Below are positions 35,812-45,200 of a stretch of 64,000 nt of DNA, one piece after another; within the stretch, counting starts at the first letter, position 1, and each line of letters starts with the position of its first letter. The position numbers and the translations under genes were made by a program. The DNA comes from Lachnospiraceae bacterium XBB2008. Lineage in GTDB: Bacteria > Bacillota > Clostridia > Lachnospirales > Lachnospiraceae. The stretch covers positions 248,001-312,000 of the forward strand of contig FMVL01000007.1 of assembly GCA_900102235.1 (NCBI GenBank), in the 5' to 3' direction. The notes below the pieces were generated by a model. It did no database searches, had not been told where the DNA came from, and worked only from the letters and a program-made list of their open reading frames with translations.

Positions 35812-35826
35812 CATAACCGCTGTCAA
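35798..35826 (-). promoter_or_regulatory. Sigma-A promoter of the ylxM-ffh-rplS operon
   Basis: Minus-strand TTGACA (35821-35826) and TACTAT (35798-35803) are exactly 17 bp apart. The -10 box lies inside one arm of the inverted repeat shared with the ylxM coding sequence. Confidence 0.85.
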
Positions 35827-35886
35827 GTATTTTTTCTTTATACCCGGGTTTCTCTGATTCTTACCGGGTTTCACGTATCTGATCTA

Positions 35887-36840
35887 TCATGTTCTCTGCG
35901 CGATACTCCTTCTTAGTTCTTCAATATGTACAATAGTACATCCGGCATATTGTGCCATCTCCTCGTCAGACAGTTTCCCTGCTTTTATCATATTGATAAG
36001 AACGTTATCTGCGCCAAGAGAAATACCTTGCTCTATACCTTGCTCTATTCCATACTCTACAAGCGACTGGTTATGAAGTTCTTCATCGAAGTCGAGTATA
36101 TGCATTTGAATCACCCCCGCTTTCTCGCGTAGGAGAAATTCCTCCATGATATGATCTTCTATACAACTGTCCACAGCGGATACTATCGCCTCTTCTTTAG
36201 CAATACCCTTATGCAGATTATCCCTGATCCGTTGTATCAGCGTAGCATAATCTCTTAATGCCGCACACTTATCCATCAGTTCCTTATTATGTCCGTAGTT
36301 AACATTAAGGACTGTAACCGTCAGTTCAAGTTCAGGAGCATTCGTCGGCTTCCCATAAGAATCTGACAGTTTCAGGATCTGCTTTTCCGGAGCATCATCT
36401 ATACCATTATAAAATACCACGAACTTGGGTGTAGGTACCATGATCCGTTTATATCCGTACATGTCTTTCCTCATGGTCTCTTTCTTATACATGTCGTTTA
36501 TGTAGAAAAGATCACGAAGCGGCATGTTCGGATTGATCGTAGACTGATGCTCGTATAGGTTCACGGTATTACTGAGAACAAAAGATACATCATTGTATAT
36601 CTTCAGGAATATCGAATTCTCGAGTGTATTGATCGTGACCTCATCATCTACGGTATAAGCCGTATCATTTAGGGCATTATAAAGTTCGATGAGTTCCTTC
36701 TTCTGGCTGAAGAATAATTTGAACGTATCCGACTTATACTCACGGTTAACCTTAGGAGTGTCATCCGGATTATCTGTGCCGGTACTTTCAGTCAGATCTA
36801 CGGCATCAACGGTTCCGTTTGTGCTGTTTCCTACTTCCAT
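35887..36840 (-). CDS. Rpn-family PD-(D/E)XK recombination-promoting nuclease
   Basis: A 317-residue protein of the Rpn/YhgA-like family (often labelled putative transposase), DNA endonucleases that promote RecA-independent recombination in E. coli. Features: KSDTFKLFFSQKKELIELYNAL near residue 35, the catalytic-core segment VNLYEHQSTINPNMPLRD (Glu-x-Gln) near 110, TPKFVVFYNG, and a C-terminal GIEQGIEQGISLG repeat typical of the group. AAGGGAGG precedes the ATG. It stands alone between the ylxM promoter and a long intergenic region; such genes are often present in many copies in Lachnospiraceae. Confidence 0.85.
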   Translation of the reverse strand: MEVGNSTNGTVDAVDLTESTGTDNPDDTPKVNREYKSDTFKLFFSQKKELIELYNALNDTAYTVDDEVTINTLENSIFLKIYNDVSFVLSNTVNLYEHQSTINPNMPLRDLFYINDMYKKETMRKDMYGYKRIMVPTPKFVVFYNGIDDAPEKQILKLSDSYGKPTNAPELELTVTVLNVNYGHNKELMDKCAALRDYATLIQRIRDNLHKGIAKEEAIVSAVDSCIEDHIMEEFLLREKAGVIQMHILDFDEELHNQSLVEYGIEQGIEQGISLGADNVLINMIKAGKLSDEEMAQYAGCTIVHIEELRRSIAQRT

Positions 36841-37267
36841 ACATTATCCTCCCTTAAGAATATAAATCTCGCAGGAGTATCTTTGTCTGTCTCCTGCATT
36901 ATAAGATAGGGCGTTTATAAGCAGGAAATATCAGATAAAGAGATATACAGAAATGTAAGATTATTTGAGATTAACTGCTTGGGCTCATGCTATCACAGCA
37001 GTATGCCTCGGGCAATATACACAATAGCCAAAATTGACGCAAAAACAAGTCAATAAAACCACTCAAAACTCAGGCAATCAAAGGCTTTAGTACATGTCAA
37101 AAGCAAAAAAAGGGAAGACTCGCATCGATGCGACATGCAGAAATAAGATTGCCGGATATATGTCGTTCTTGCACCACAATATGATATGATACTAGAGGCA
37201 AAAGGTACAAAACCCAAACGAAGCAATTCGTATAAATAAGTTGTAAAACTGACAGGGGGAAACAAGC
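36841..37267. other. 427-bp intergenic region
   Basis: Between the divergent rpn gene and the alpha/beta hydrolase gene. Besides the repeat beside rpn it contains a perfect 14-bp palindrome (TCGCATCGATGCGA, 37120-37133), A-rich stretches and a possible copy of a dispersed element around 36990-37140 (see findings). Short frames here look non-coding. No RNA gene is recognised. Confidence 0.6.
36871..36897 (-). promoter_or_regulatory. Inverted repeat upstream of the rpn gene, with a TATAAT beside it
   Basis: GCAGGAG and CTCCTGC face each other across 13 bases. A minus-strand TATAAT (36898-36903) abuts the outer arm without a good -35. If that is the real promoter, the repeat lies over the start site and would act as an operator. 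Confidence 0.45.
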
Positions 37268-38173
37268 ATGTCAAAATTCAGCGATAAGATCAGAAAAGAA
37301 TGGCGCTCCGGCGACTTAGAACGCGATAAGGGGCTCACGACACCGAAAGATATAGTACGATTCGATGATATTTCATACGGTCCGCATCCCGAGTGGAACC
37401 TGCTCGATGTATATAAACCGAAGAAAGCAGGCAAGACCCCTCTCCCCGTCATCATGATCGTCCACGGCGGTGCATGGGTATACGGTGATAAAGAGATATA
37501 CCAGCACTACGCCATGAGTCTGGCGCAGCGGGGTTTCGCAGTGGTCAATTATTCATACAGGCTCGCTCCCGAATATAAATTTCCCACATCTCTCGAAGAT
37601 GCCTGTGCAGTCTTTAAGTGGATAGGCGACAATGCAGACACGTACGGCTTTGACACGGACCATGTCTTTGCCGCCGGTGATTCGGCAGGGGCCCATCTCC
37701 TCGGACTCTTCTCTGCCCTTTACTCCAACCCCGCTTACAGATCGGAGATGAAAAAAGCATATCCCAAGGCAAAGCTTACCATTGCCCGCGGCGTAAAGCT
37801 TACAGCTGTTGCCCTAAACTGCGGTAAATATGATCTGAAGACATACAATGCCGAAGATAAAGATCTGAAAAAGGCTGTCAAAGACTTTCTTAGCGAGAAC
37901 GGAAGCAAAAAAGAACTCGAACTTACGGATGTGTGCGCCCATGTGACCGACAAATATCCTCCGGCATTCATCATGACGGTTCCGGGCGATTTTCTTCGTT
38001 CTCAGGCACGCCTGATCGCCAATGCGCTCACCGATAACAGCGTGCCGTTCATCTTCCGATATTACGGATCAAAAAAGAACCCTCTCCATCATGTATTCCA
38101 CTGCAACATGCGTCTCGAAGACGCCAGGATCTGCAATGATGATGAATGCGGGTTCTTTAAACTCTATGTCTGA
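37268..38173 (+). CDS. Alpha/beta hydrolase, hormone-sensitive-lipase/acetylesterase type
   Basis: A 301-residue cytoplasmic esterase-like protein. The oxyanion segment IVHGGAWVYGDKE, YRLAPEYKFPTSLEDA and the nucleophile elbow AAGDSAGAHL (serine about residue 138) identify the HSL-type carboxylesterase family; the catalytic aspartate and the histidine in NPLHHVFH follow. No signal peptide. CAGGGGG precedes the ATG. Substrate unknown; relatives deacetylate sugars or cleave short acyl esters. Converges on the DUF1905-C39-like gene. Confidence 0.87.
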   Translation: MSKFSDKIRKEWRSGDLERDKGLTTPKDIVRFDDISYGPHPEWNLLDVYKPKKAGKTPLPVIMIVHGGAWVYGDKEIYQHYAMSLAQRGFAVVNYSYRLAPEYKFPTSLEDACAVFKWIGDNADTYGFDTDHVFAAGDSAGAHLLGLFSALYSNPAYRSEMKKAYPKAKLTIARGVKLTAVALNCGKYDLKTYNAEDKDLKKAVKDFLSENGSKKELELTDVCAHVTDKYPPAFIMTVPGDFLRSQARLIANALTDNSVPFIFRYYGSKKNPLHHVFHCNMRLEDARICNDDECGFFKLYV

Positions 38174-38205
38174 CCGGGCAAAAAGTCCGGCCGGTCGTTC
38201 ATATG

Positions 38206-38874
38206 TCAGTTGGCACCTATCTCGAGGTATCCGATAAGCTTGGTTAAGTCGAACTCCTTCATGATGCCGTTGTTGGGATCATAAAACTTACCGTCAAAAG
38301 TGACCAGATAGTGGCTGTAGCGTCCCATCTTCTCCATCAGGATCGCACACTTGGGAAGCTCCGTTTCCCGGCCGAGCGTATAGACCAGAGTCGATGAATG
38401 AGGGATCCCGAGATAATCCAGTGTCGTGATCATCTTGGCCATGTTGGCCTGCCACTCACGGCAATGCATGAGGTCACATGCTTCATCAAGGGTTATGCCT
38501 GCGATCATGGCGATGGCTGCCTGGCCGCAGAGGCCGTCCCAGGGCTGTGTGACCAGATCGACGTGATCGACCTTTCTAATCGGATTGGCTTCCCAATAGG
38601 GAGAATCGGATATATCCAGATTGTTTCCGACTATCTGAAGAGATACCGTATACTCCTTTCCGGTCTCAACGGAACTTAAAATATCATCGGAAATGGGGAT
38701 GTCGTAATACCCCTGCCCTTTGGATTCCATATTGCAGGTAAAGCAGATATCGTCAAAACACACTCTTACCGGCGCTTTTCCTACCACCTCACACACCTCC
38801 CATACATTGAAAGGTACTGCCATAGTATTGGCTGTTTCATGAAACTCTACTTTACTCCTGAATTCATACTTCAT
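38206..38874 (-). CDS. DUF1905 domain fused to a C39-like cysteine peptidase domain
   Basis: A 222-residue protein of two parts. Residues 1 to about 82 fit DUF1905 (a small beta-barrel: FRSKVEFHE, AVPFNVWEVCE, GQGYYDIPIS). Residues about 100-222 resemble papain/C39-like peptidases: the QPWDGLCGQAAIAMIAG segment holds a candidate catalytic Gln and Cys, and YSHYLVTFDGKFYDPNNG a candidate His and Asp/Asn. No signal peptide, so it should act inside the cell. Substrate unknown. GGAGGGGG precedes the ATG. Last gene of the long smc-ftsY-ilvA run. Confidence 0.65.
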   Translation of the reverse strand: MKYEFRSKVEFHETANTMAVPFNVWEVCEVVGKAPVRVCFDDICFTCNMESKGQGYYDIPISDDILSSVETGKEYTVSLQIVGNNLDISDSPYWEANPIRKVDHVDLVTQPWDGLCGQAAIAMIAGITLDEACDLMHCREWQANMAKMITTLDYLGIPHSSTLVYTLGRETELPKCAILMEKMGRYSHYLVTFDGKFYDPNNGIMKEFDLTKLIGYLEIGAN

Positions 38875-38892
38875 ACGCTACCCCCTCCGGAC

Positions 38893-39990
38893 TTATTCTC
38901 CGGTCACAAATCTGATATTGATATCAACATCACCTGATATTCCGTCTACACGGCCCGTATCCGTATACTGCCAGATATCCATCGCGTAAGGGAAATACGG
39001 AGTCTGAGTGTATCCGGCAAACCACTTGCTTCTGTCTTCGAGTTTACTCATATCAAGCATCAGCAGGAAGGTCTTTAAGTTACCGTATATGCAAGTATCA
39101 TATCCTGCCGCTTCTATCGTATCCAAAAAAGTGATCGCATACTGCGTTCTTTCCTCCATGGACAGAGCATTTCCGCGTCCCTCGTCTCCGCCCACGAGTT
39201 CGACATCGAGGACTATGGGACAATCCAGTCTGTATCCTCTGATATGATCGAGTACGTACTCGGCTTCCTCCCTGGCTTCGCTGTCGGATGTTGCCTGTGT
39301 AAGGAAATAAACTCCGACCTTCAGACCGTTATCGAGTGCTTCCTCGATATTGTATTCAAAGGTATCATCATCCATGATGTCACCCTTGGAATAGCCTCTG
39401 TATCCGAGCCTTATGACTGCCGCATCGATCCCATCATCCGCCACCTTGCTCCAGTTGATCTTCTCCTGGAATTTGGATACATCGATCCAGGTTTCGGTTG
39501 ACGCCTCTTTTCCGTGGTACTTGATACGTCCGTCACTGTCTGAATAGAAGTCCTCATCGGCGTAAGGATGATGGATCAGAGTATCCAGTATCGGATAAAA
39601 AAGTATCTCATCATGGTCCACGACGATCAGTTCATCCGGATACATCTGCTTGACCGTATCCATCGTAGAGTCCGAATCGATCAGTTGCGCCTTGATCTGA
39701 GCCAGAAGATCGTTTTCCCCGTTGGCATGGCCTTCCTCATATGCCTTAAGTTCCGCTTCCGAAATAAGCGCGTCGGCTTCCGACCGGCTAAGATACGGAT
39801 CCTCCGGATCGGTGTATACGTCCAGCCTCGCCTGCAGATCATTCGCTGTCTGCCTGAGCTGATAGTATCTCACCAGCAGAAAAAGCGAAAAGGTGATGGC
39901 TGACAGAGCTATGACACACAGTATTATCTGTATGATGTAGTTAAACTTCTTTCTTTTATTCTTTGAACCGGTCTTTTTATTATTTGCCAT
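38893..39990 (-). CDS. GH25 lysozyme, membrane-anchored
   Basis: A 365-residue muramidase. A basic N-terminus and one membrane span (about residues 17-45) are followed by a helical stretch and then a GH25 domain from about residue 165. Catalytic acids are in WIDVSKFQ and IVLDVE; VGVYFLTQA and DIWQYTDTGRVDGISGDVDIN complete the family pattern. It should cut peptidoglycan at the outer membrane face. It starts 1 bp after ilvA, in an operon with ftsY and smc. Confidence 0.92.
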   Translation of the reverse strand: MANNKKTGSKNKRKKFNYIIQIILCVIALSAITFSLFLLVRYYQLRQTANDLQARLDVYTDPEDPYLSRSEADALISEAELKAYEEGHANGENDLLAQIKAQLIDSDSTMDTVKQMYPDELIVVDHDEILFYPILDTLIHHPYADEDFYSDSDGRIKYHGKEASTETWIDVSKFQEKINWSKVADDGIDAAVIRLGYRGYSKGDIMDDDTFEYNIEEALDNGLKVGVYFLTQATSDSEAREEAEYVLDHIRGYRLDCPIVLDVELVGGDEGRGNALSMEERTQYAITFLDTIEAAGYDTCIYGNLKTFLLMLDMSKLEDRSKWFAGYTQTPYFPYAMDIWQYTDTGRVDGISGDVDINIRFVTGE

Positions 39991-39991
39991 G

Positions 39992-41218
39992 TCAGATGCT
40001 GGTTCTTACCAGTTTGGGTTTATATCCGTGTTCGTTGAGCGCTTTGATGATGCTTTCCTTATGCTCGGTACCGTATGCTTCAAGAGTGATGCGAAGTTCC
40101 ACGGCTGCATTACGGTTAATTGATACGAACTGGTTATGCTCAAGCTTGATGACGTTACCGTCCTGTTTGGCGATGACGTCGGATACTCTAGTCAGTTCAC
40201 CGGGCTTATCAGGCAAAAGAACCGACACGGTGAAGATCCTGTCTCGAAGGATCAGTCCCTGCTGAACGACACTGGACATCGTGATGACATCCATGTTACC
40301 GCCGCTTAAGATGGATACGACCTTCTTGTCCTTTAAATCAAGCTGTTTAAGAGCGGCTACCGTGAGAAGTCCTGAGTTTTCCACGATCATCTTATGATTC
40401 TCGACCATATCCAGGAATGATACCACGAGATCCTGATCGTCTACAGTAACTATATCATCAATGTTGGCTGCTACATAGGGGAAGATCTTCTCACCGGGTG
40501 TCTTAACGGCAGTACCGTCTGCGATCGTGTTTACCCCGTCGAGCGTAGTAACCTTTTTATTCCTGATGGAAACCTGCATGCAGTTGGCGCCCGAAGGTTC
40601 TACTCCGATCACTTTGATCTTGGGATTGAGCAGCTTGGCAAGAGTGGATACGCCGCATGCGAGTCCGCCTCCTCCTATGGGGACCAGGATATAGTCAACA
40701 AGAGGCAGTTCCTTGATGATCTCCATAGCGATCGTACCCTGTCCGGTAGCTACCGCCAGATCATCAAAAGGATGAACGAAAGTATATCCTTTTTCCTCGG
40801 CAAGCTCATATGCCTTCGCACATGCCTCGTCATAAACGTCTCCGTAGAGAACGACCTCTGCTCCGTAGCTCTTGGTACGGTTCACCTTGATGAGAGGCGT
40901 GGTCGTGGGCATGACTATGGTCGCATGCACTCCGTAGCGCTGTGCGGCATATGCAACTCCCTGGGCATGATTCCCCGCAGAGGCAGTGATAAGTCCCTTA
41001 TTCTTTTCCTCATCGGAAAGCGTGGAGATCTTATAATATGCACCTCTGAGCTTGTATGCACCGGTAAACTGCATATTCTCGGGCTTTAAGTAGACCTTGC
41101 CTCCGGTCATTTCGCTTAAGTATTCACTGAAGATAAGTTTGGTCTCACTGGCGACTTTGCTTACGGTATCGTAAGCCTCTTCAAAAGCATCCAGTGTCAG
41201 CATCTCATATTTGCTCAT
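39992..41218 (-). CDS. ilvA: Threonine ammonia-lyase (threonine dehydratase) with ACT domain
   Basis: A 408-residue PLP enzyme that deaminates threonine to 2-oxobutanoate. The PLP lysine is in TGAYKLRGAYYK (about residue 50), with SAGNHAQGVAYAA, PIGGGGLACG and SILSGGNMD. One ACT domain closes the protein (FTVSVLLPDKPGELTRVSDVIA), typical of the shorter TdcB/IlvA form. The ATG at 41216-41218 is preferred for its AAGGAG. It overlaps the ftsY end by 14 bp. Confidence 0.94.
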   Translation of the reverse strand: MSKYEMLTLDAFEEAYDTVSKVASETKLIFSEYLSEMTGGKVYLKPENMQFTGAYKLRGAYYKISTLSDEEKNKGLITASAGNHAQGVAYAAQRYGVHATIVMPTTTPLIKVNRTKSYGAEVVLYGDVYDEACAKAYELAEEKGYTFVHPFDDLAVATGQGTIAMEIIKELPLVDYILVPIGGGGLACGVSTLAKLLNPKIKVIGVEPSGANCMQVSIRNKKVTTLDGVNTIADGTAVKTPGEKIFPYVAANIDDIVTVDDQDLVVSFLDMVENHKMIVENSGLLTVAALKQLDLKDKKVVSILSGGNMDVITMSSVVQQGLILRDRIFTVSVLLPDKPGELTRVSDVIAKQDGNVIKLEHNQFVSINRNAAVELRITLEAYGTEHKESIIKALNEHGYKPKLVRTSI

Positions 41219-42257
41219 CGCTTGCTCCTTCAAACATGGCTTTTGCAAAATCTTCGGGATCGAATCTCAGACAATCGTCTATGCCCTCTCCGACTCCGAT
41301 GAATTTAACGGGTACGGACAGTTCCGATGCAATGGCGATCGCTATGCCGCCCTTGGCAGTTCCGTCCATCTTGGTAAGGACTATACCCGTAATATCCGAA
41401 ACCTCTGAAAAATCCCTGGCCTGACTCATGGCATTCTGGCCTGTCGTAGCATCCAGGACTATGAGGTTTTCTCTCTTATATTCCGGAAGTTCCCTGGATA
41501 TGATGCGGTCGATCTTATCCAGTTCGTTCATCAGATTTTTCTTGTTGTTCAGGCGGCCTGCCGTATCGCAAATCAGTATATCCGCATGACGGGCTTTGGC
41601 TGCATGAAGTGCATCATAAATGACGGATGCGGGATCGGATCCTTCCTGTCCGGAGATCACATCCACGCCCGCTCTTTCGCCCCACATCAGAAGCTGCTCT
41701 GTAGCGGCGGCACGGAAAGTATCGGCCGCTGCAAGTATGACCTTCCTGCCTTTATTCTTAAGAGCGGAAGCCATTTTACCGCAATATGTGGTCTTGCCTA
41801 CGCCGTTCACGCCGATGACCAGCACGACGCTCGGTCCGTTCTCAAAATCGTATGCATCTTCGGGAACACTCATCTTGGATGCAACCAGTCTTGAAAGTGC
41901 TGCGCGGCAATCTTCGGTGGAGTGTATCCTCTCATCCCTGACCATCCCGCGGAGCTCATCGAGTACTTCCTCCGTGGTATGCACTCCGACATCTGCGATG
42001 ATCAGCTGTTCTTCGAGATCTTCAAAAAACTCGTCATCCAGATCGTCGTACGCGCCGAATACTGTATCTATTCCGTATACGATGTTCTTGCGCGTCTTGG
42101 AAAGACCGGCTTTTAACTTGTCAAACAGTCTCGGCTTATCTTCCGCATCGGATGTCTGCTCAGGCTCAGCAGGTTCGACCTCTTCGTTCGATATATATGG
42201 TTTCTCGACTATGCTGTCGATCTCACTCAGTTTTTTCAGATAATCGCTGTCGTACAT
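41205..42257 (-). CDS. ftsY: FtsY, SRP receptor
   Basis: A 350-residue GTPase that docks the Ffh-ribosome complex at the membrane. A short acidic A domain (to about 50) precedes the NG domain with GVNGVGKTTYCGKMA, DTAGRLNNKKNLM and TKMDGTAKGG. The ATG directly follows the smc stop codon with no gap. The smc-ftsY pair is conserved in clostridia and bacilli. Confidence 0.98.
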   Translation of the reverse strand: MYDSDYLKKLSEIDSIVEKPYISNEEVEPAEPEQTSDAEDKPRLFDKLKAGLSKTRKNIVYGIDTVFGAYDDLDDEFFEDLEEQLIIADVGVHTTEEVLDELRGMVRDERIHSTEDCRAALSRLVASKMSVPEDAYDFENGPSVVLVIGVNGVGKTTYCGKMASALKNKGRKVILAAADTFRAAATEQLLMWGERAGVDVISGQEGSDPASVIYDALHAAKARHADILICDTAGRLNNKKNLMNELDKIDRIISRELPEYKRENLIVLDATTGQNAMSQARDFSEVSDITGIVLTKMDGTAKGGIAIAIASELSVPVKFIGVGEGIDDCLRFDPEDFAKAMFEGASDEQI

Positions 42258-45200
42258 TTAATCGTCCAATTCCTTATCGATAAGGCTTACACTTACAAGC
42301 GTCGACACGCCCTTCTCCTGCATCGTGATACCGTAGAGACGGTCAGCCTTTTCCATGGTACCGCGTCTGTGGGTGATAACGATGAACTGTGTGTTCCTGG
42401 TAAGCTTATGCAGATAATCCGCAAAACGGCTTACATTGTTCTCATCAAGTGCTGCCTCGATCTCGTCCAGCAGACAGAACGGTGAAGGCTTGAGGTTCTG
42501 GATCGCAAAGAGAAGCGCGATCGCAGTCAGTGATTTCTCGCCGCCGGACATCTGCATCATGTTTACGAGTTTCTTTCCGGGAGGCTGTGCGGTGATACGT
42601 ATGCCTGCCTCAAGGATGTCCTCATCCTCCATAAGTTCAAGTGTACCGTGACCGCCGCCGAACAGTTCCTTGAACACCTTGTCAAACTGCTTGTTGATCT
42701 CGCCGAACTTTTCGGTGAACTGATCACGCATCTGAGTATCGAGTTCTTCGATGATGCCTTTAAGTGTTTCCTCGGCTGTGATCAGATCGTCATGCTGAGT
42801 CTTCATGAATCCGTAACGTTCGGACACTTCGCGGTAATCTTCTATCGCATTGACATTGACCTCGCCAAGCTTCCTGATCTCATCACGCAGTCCGGTGATC
42901 TCCTTCTTCATGGAGTTTAAGTCTGTCAGTTCCTCGTTTCTCATCTGGGTCGCATCCGAGAGTGTTATCTCGTATTCATCCCACATGTAATTGACCTTAT
43001 CCTCGAGAGCGGCTTCCAGCCTTTCCTTACGGTTCTCAAGACGGAGCACTTCCTTCTCCAGGCCGGACCTCGATTCGTACAGACTCTCACGGCCGGTTAT
43101 GAAGTCTTTATGCTTAACGCTCAGTTCATCCTTTCGCGCTATATCTTCCTTAAGTTTATTCTCGGCTTCGGTAAGAGCCGCAGCAGCAGCCTCGATGGTC
43201 TTTTCGAGTTCGGTGATCATGTTCCTCTTGGCTTCGATATCTTCCTTGGAACTGCTCACACCGGACTGGACCTCCTCGAGTTCTTCACGTGAATGAGCTA
43301 TCTCCCCGTCTATACGATCGATATCGTTCTGATAGAACTTCTCGGACTGACGGATCTTTTCCACCTCGACCTCGGCAGAGCTCACTTCGGAGAGTTTATC
43401 CGTTTCCTGCTCACGCAGTCCTTCGAGTCTGGCGGAAAGCTCATCGATAAGCTCTTTAGCCTTCTGCTCACGCTTCTCGGATTCGACCAGTTCGTTCTTT
43501 ATCTCCTCTTTCTGACGGTTGATGTCGATACCCTGATTCTCAAGATCCTGCTTGTTGACATTCAGTTCTTCAAAATCAACTCTGGCCTGTCCCTGCTTCT
43601 CTCTTGCACTCTCAACATTCAGTCTTGCCGTATTCTGCTCGACAGTCTTGTTGGATATCTCAACCTTTAATTTCTCGATGAGTTCGCGAAGTCCGTTTCG
43701 TTCGTTCTTCTTATTATCGATCTCTTTCTCGATGGAATCGACATTGCCTTTAAGCTCGTCGATCTTCTTGCGTATTCCCTCTATCTCGCGCCTGCGGCTC
43801 AGCAGATTGGAAGTATTCTTGAACGCACCGCCCGATATCGCACCGCCGGGTGTCAGATACTCGCCCTCCTTGGTGACCATCCTGATCGAATAGTCGTATT
43901 TGCGGGCGATCTTTACTGCATTGTCTATGTTGTCGACCACGAGGATCCTTCCGAGCAGATACGAAGCTACATCTTTGTACTTCTTATCTACGTGAACGAG
44001 AGTATCAGCAAGACCTATGACGCCCTTTTCCTTTAACGCCTCTTTCTTCTTGAAAGTCTCAGGGTTGGTGATACTCGTAAGAGGAAGGAAAGTCGCACGG
44101 CCGTGACGGTTTTTCTTAAGAAAAGCGATCATGCGCTTGGCGCATTCTTCGTCATCCGTAACGATGTTCTGGATGTTTCCTCCGAGTGCGGTCTCTATCG
44201 CGGTCTCATATTCCTCGTCTGTAGAAAGGATATCCGCTACAACACCTACGATACCCTTCTCATCCGCCTTCTGCTCCATGACAGCCTTGATGGCCCCGCC
44301 ATAGCCCTCATATCTCTCCGCGATATTGATCAGGGCATCCAGTTTGGATTTTTCCTGCTGATAGATCATGCGGGCTTTCTGAAGATCGTCATCCAGAGAC
44401 CTCATCTTGTCACGTATTCCGACAAGGTCTTCTTCCGCCTTTTTCTGCGCTTTCTTGGAATCCTCGATGGATTCGCCTATACGCGCGAATTCCTTCTCAA
44501 GGTTTTCGATCTCCTCGGATGAACGCATGTCCTCCGATTCGAAACGCAGCAGTTTGGCATTTACATCCGCTTTCTGTATATTGATCTGCTCGATCATCGT
44601 ATCGAAACGGCCCAGCTGCGACTTGATAGTAGCCTTATGGTCGAGAGATTCGATGATCAGGTTCTTGTTCTCTTCGATCGTGTCGTTTAAGTCAGTGATC
44701 TCCTGCTGAACTTTGGTCAGTTCATCATTGACCTTATCTCGCATTTCGGTCAGGGCTTTCAGTTTCTCATCCACCCCGGCTTTATCGGCAAGAACTTTTT
44801 CCTTCTCCTTCTCACGCTCTGCGATCACCGCATTGATGTCTGCGATACGCTTATTGAAATGCTCCTCACTGCCTTCCGCGGATTTGATCTGCTCCTTGAA
44901 GAGTTCGATCTGATTCTCCAGTTTGGTCCTGGTCACGCTGTTGTCAGTGATAGCGGCTCTTACGGTTTCGATCTCGTCATTCAGAGTATTGATGGTCTCA
45001 TCAACTTCTTCAAACTCCTTCATCGCCTGATCATATCTGGTACGGGTATCCTCAAGATCCTTCTGCGCATTCGCAAGTTTCTCGAGAGTGGCTTTCAGAT
45101 CGTTGTTTACGGACACGTTTTCAAGAAGGAATACATTGACGTCAAGAGTCTTTAACGCTTCCTTTTTCTTAAGATAGATCCTTGCCTTCTCTGCCTGCTT

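Noticed and set aside
37050-37455. Short minus-strand frames of 74 and 87 codons in and beside the 427-bp intergenic region
   Set aside because: No ribosome site; Phe/Leu/Cys-rich translations, one of them overlapping the hydrolase gene.
38160-38206. Bidirectional terminator between the hydrolase and the DUF1905-C39-like gene
   Set aside because: GACCGG/CCGGTC can pair but no T-run follows on either strand, so it is too weak to list.
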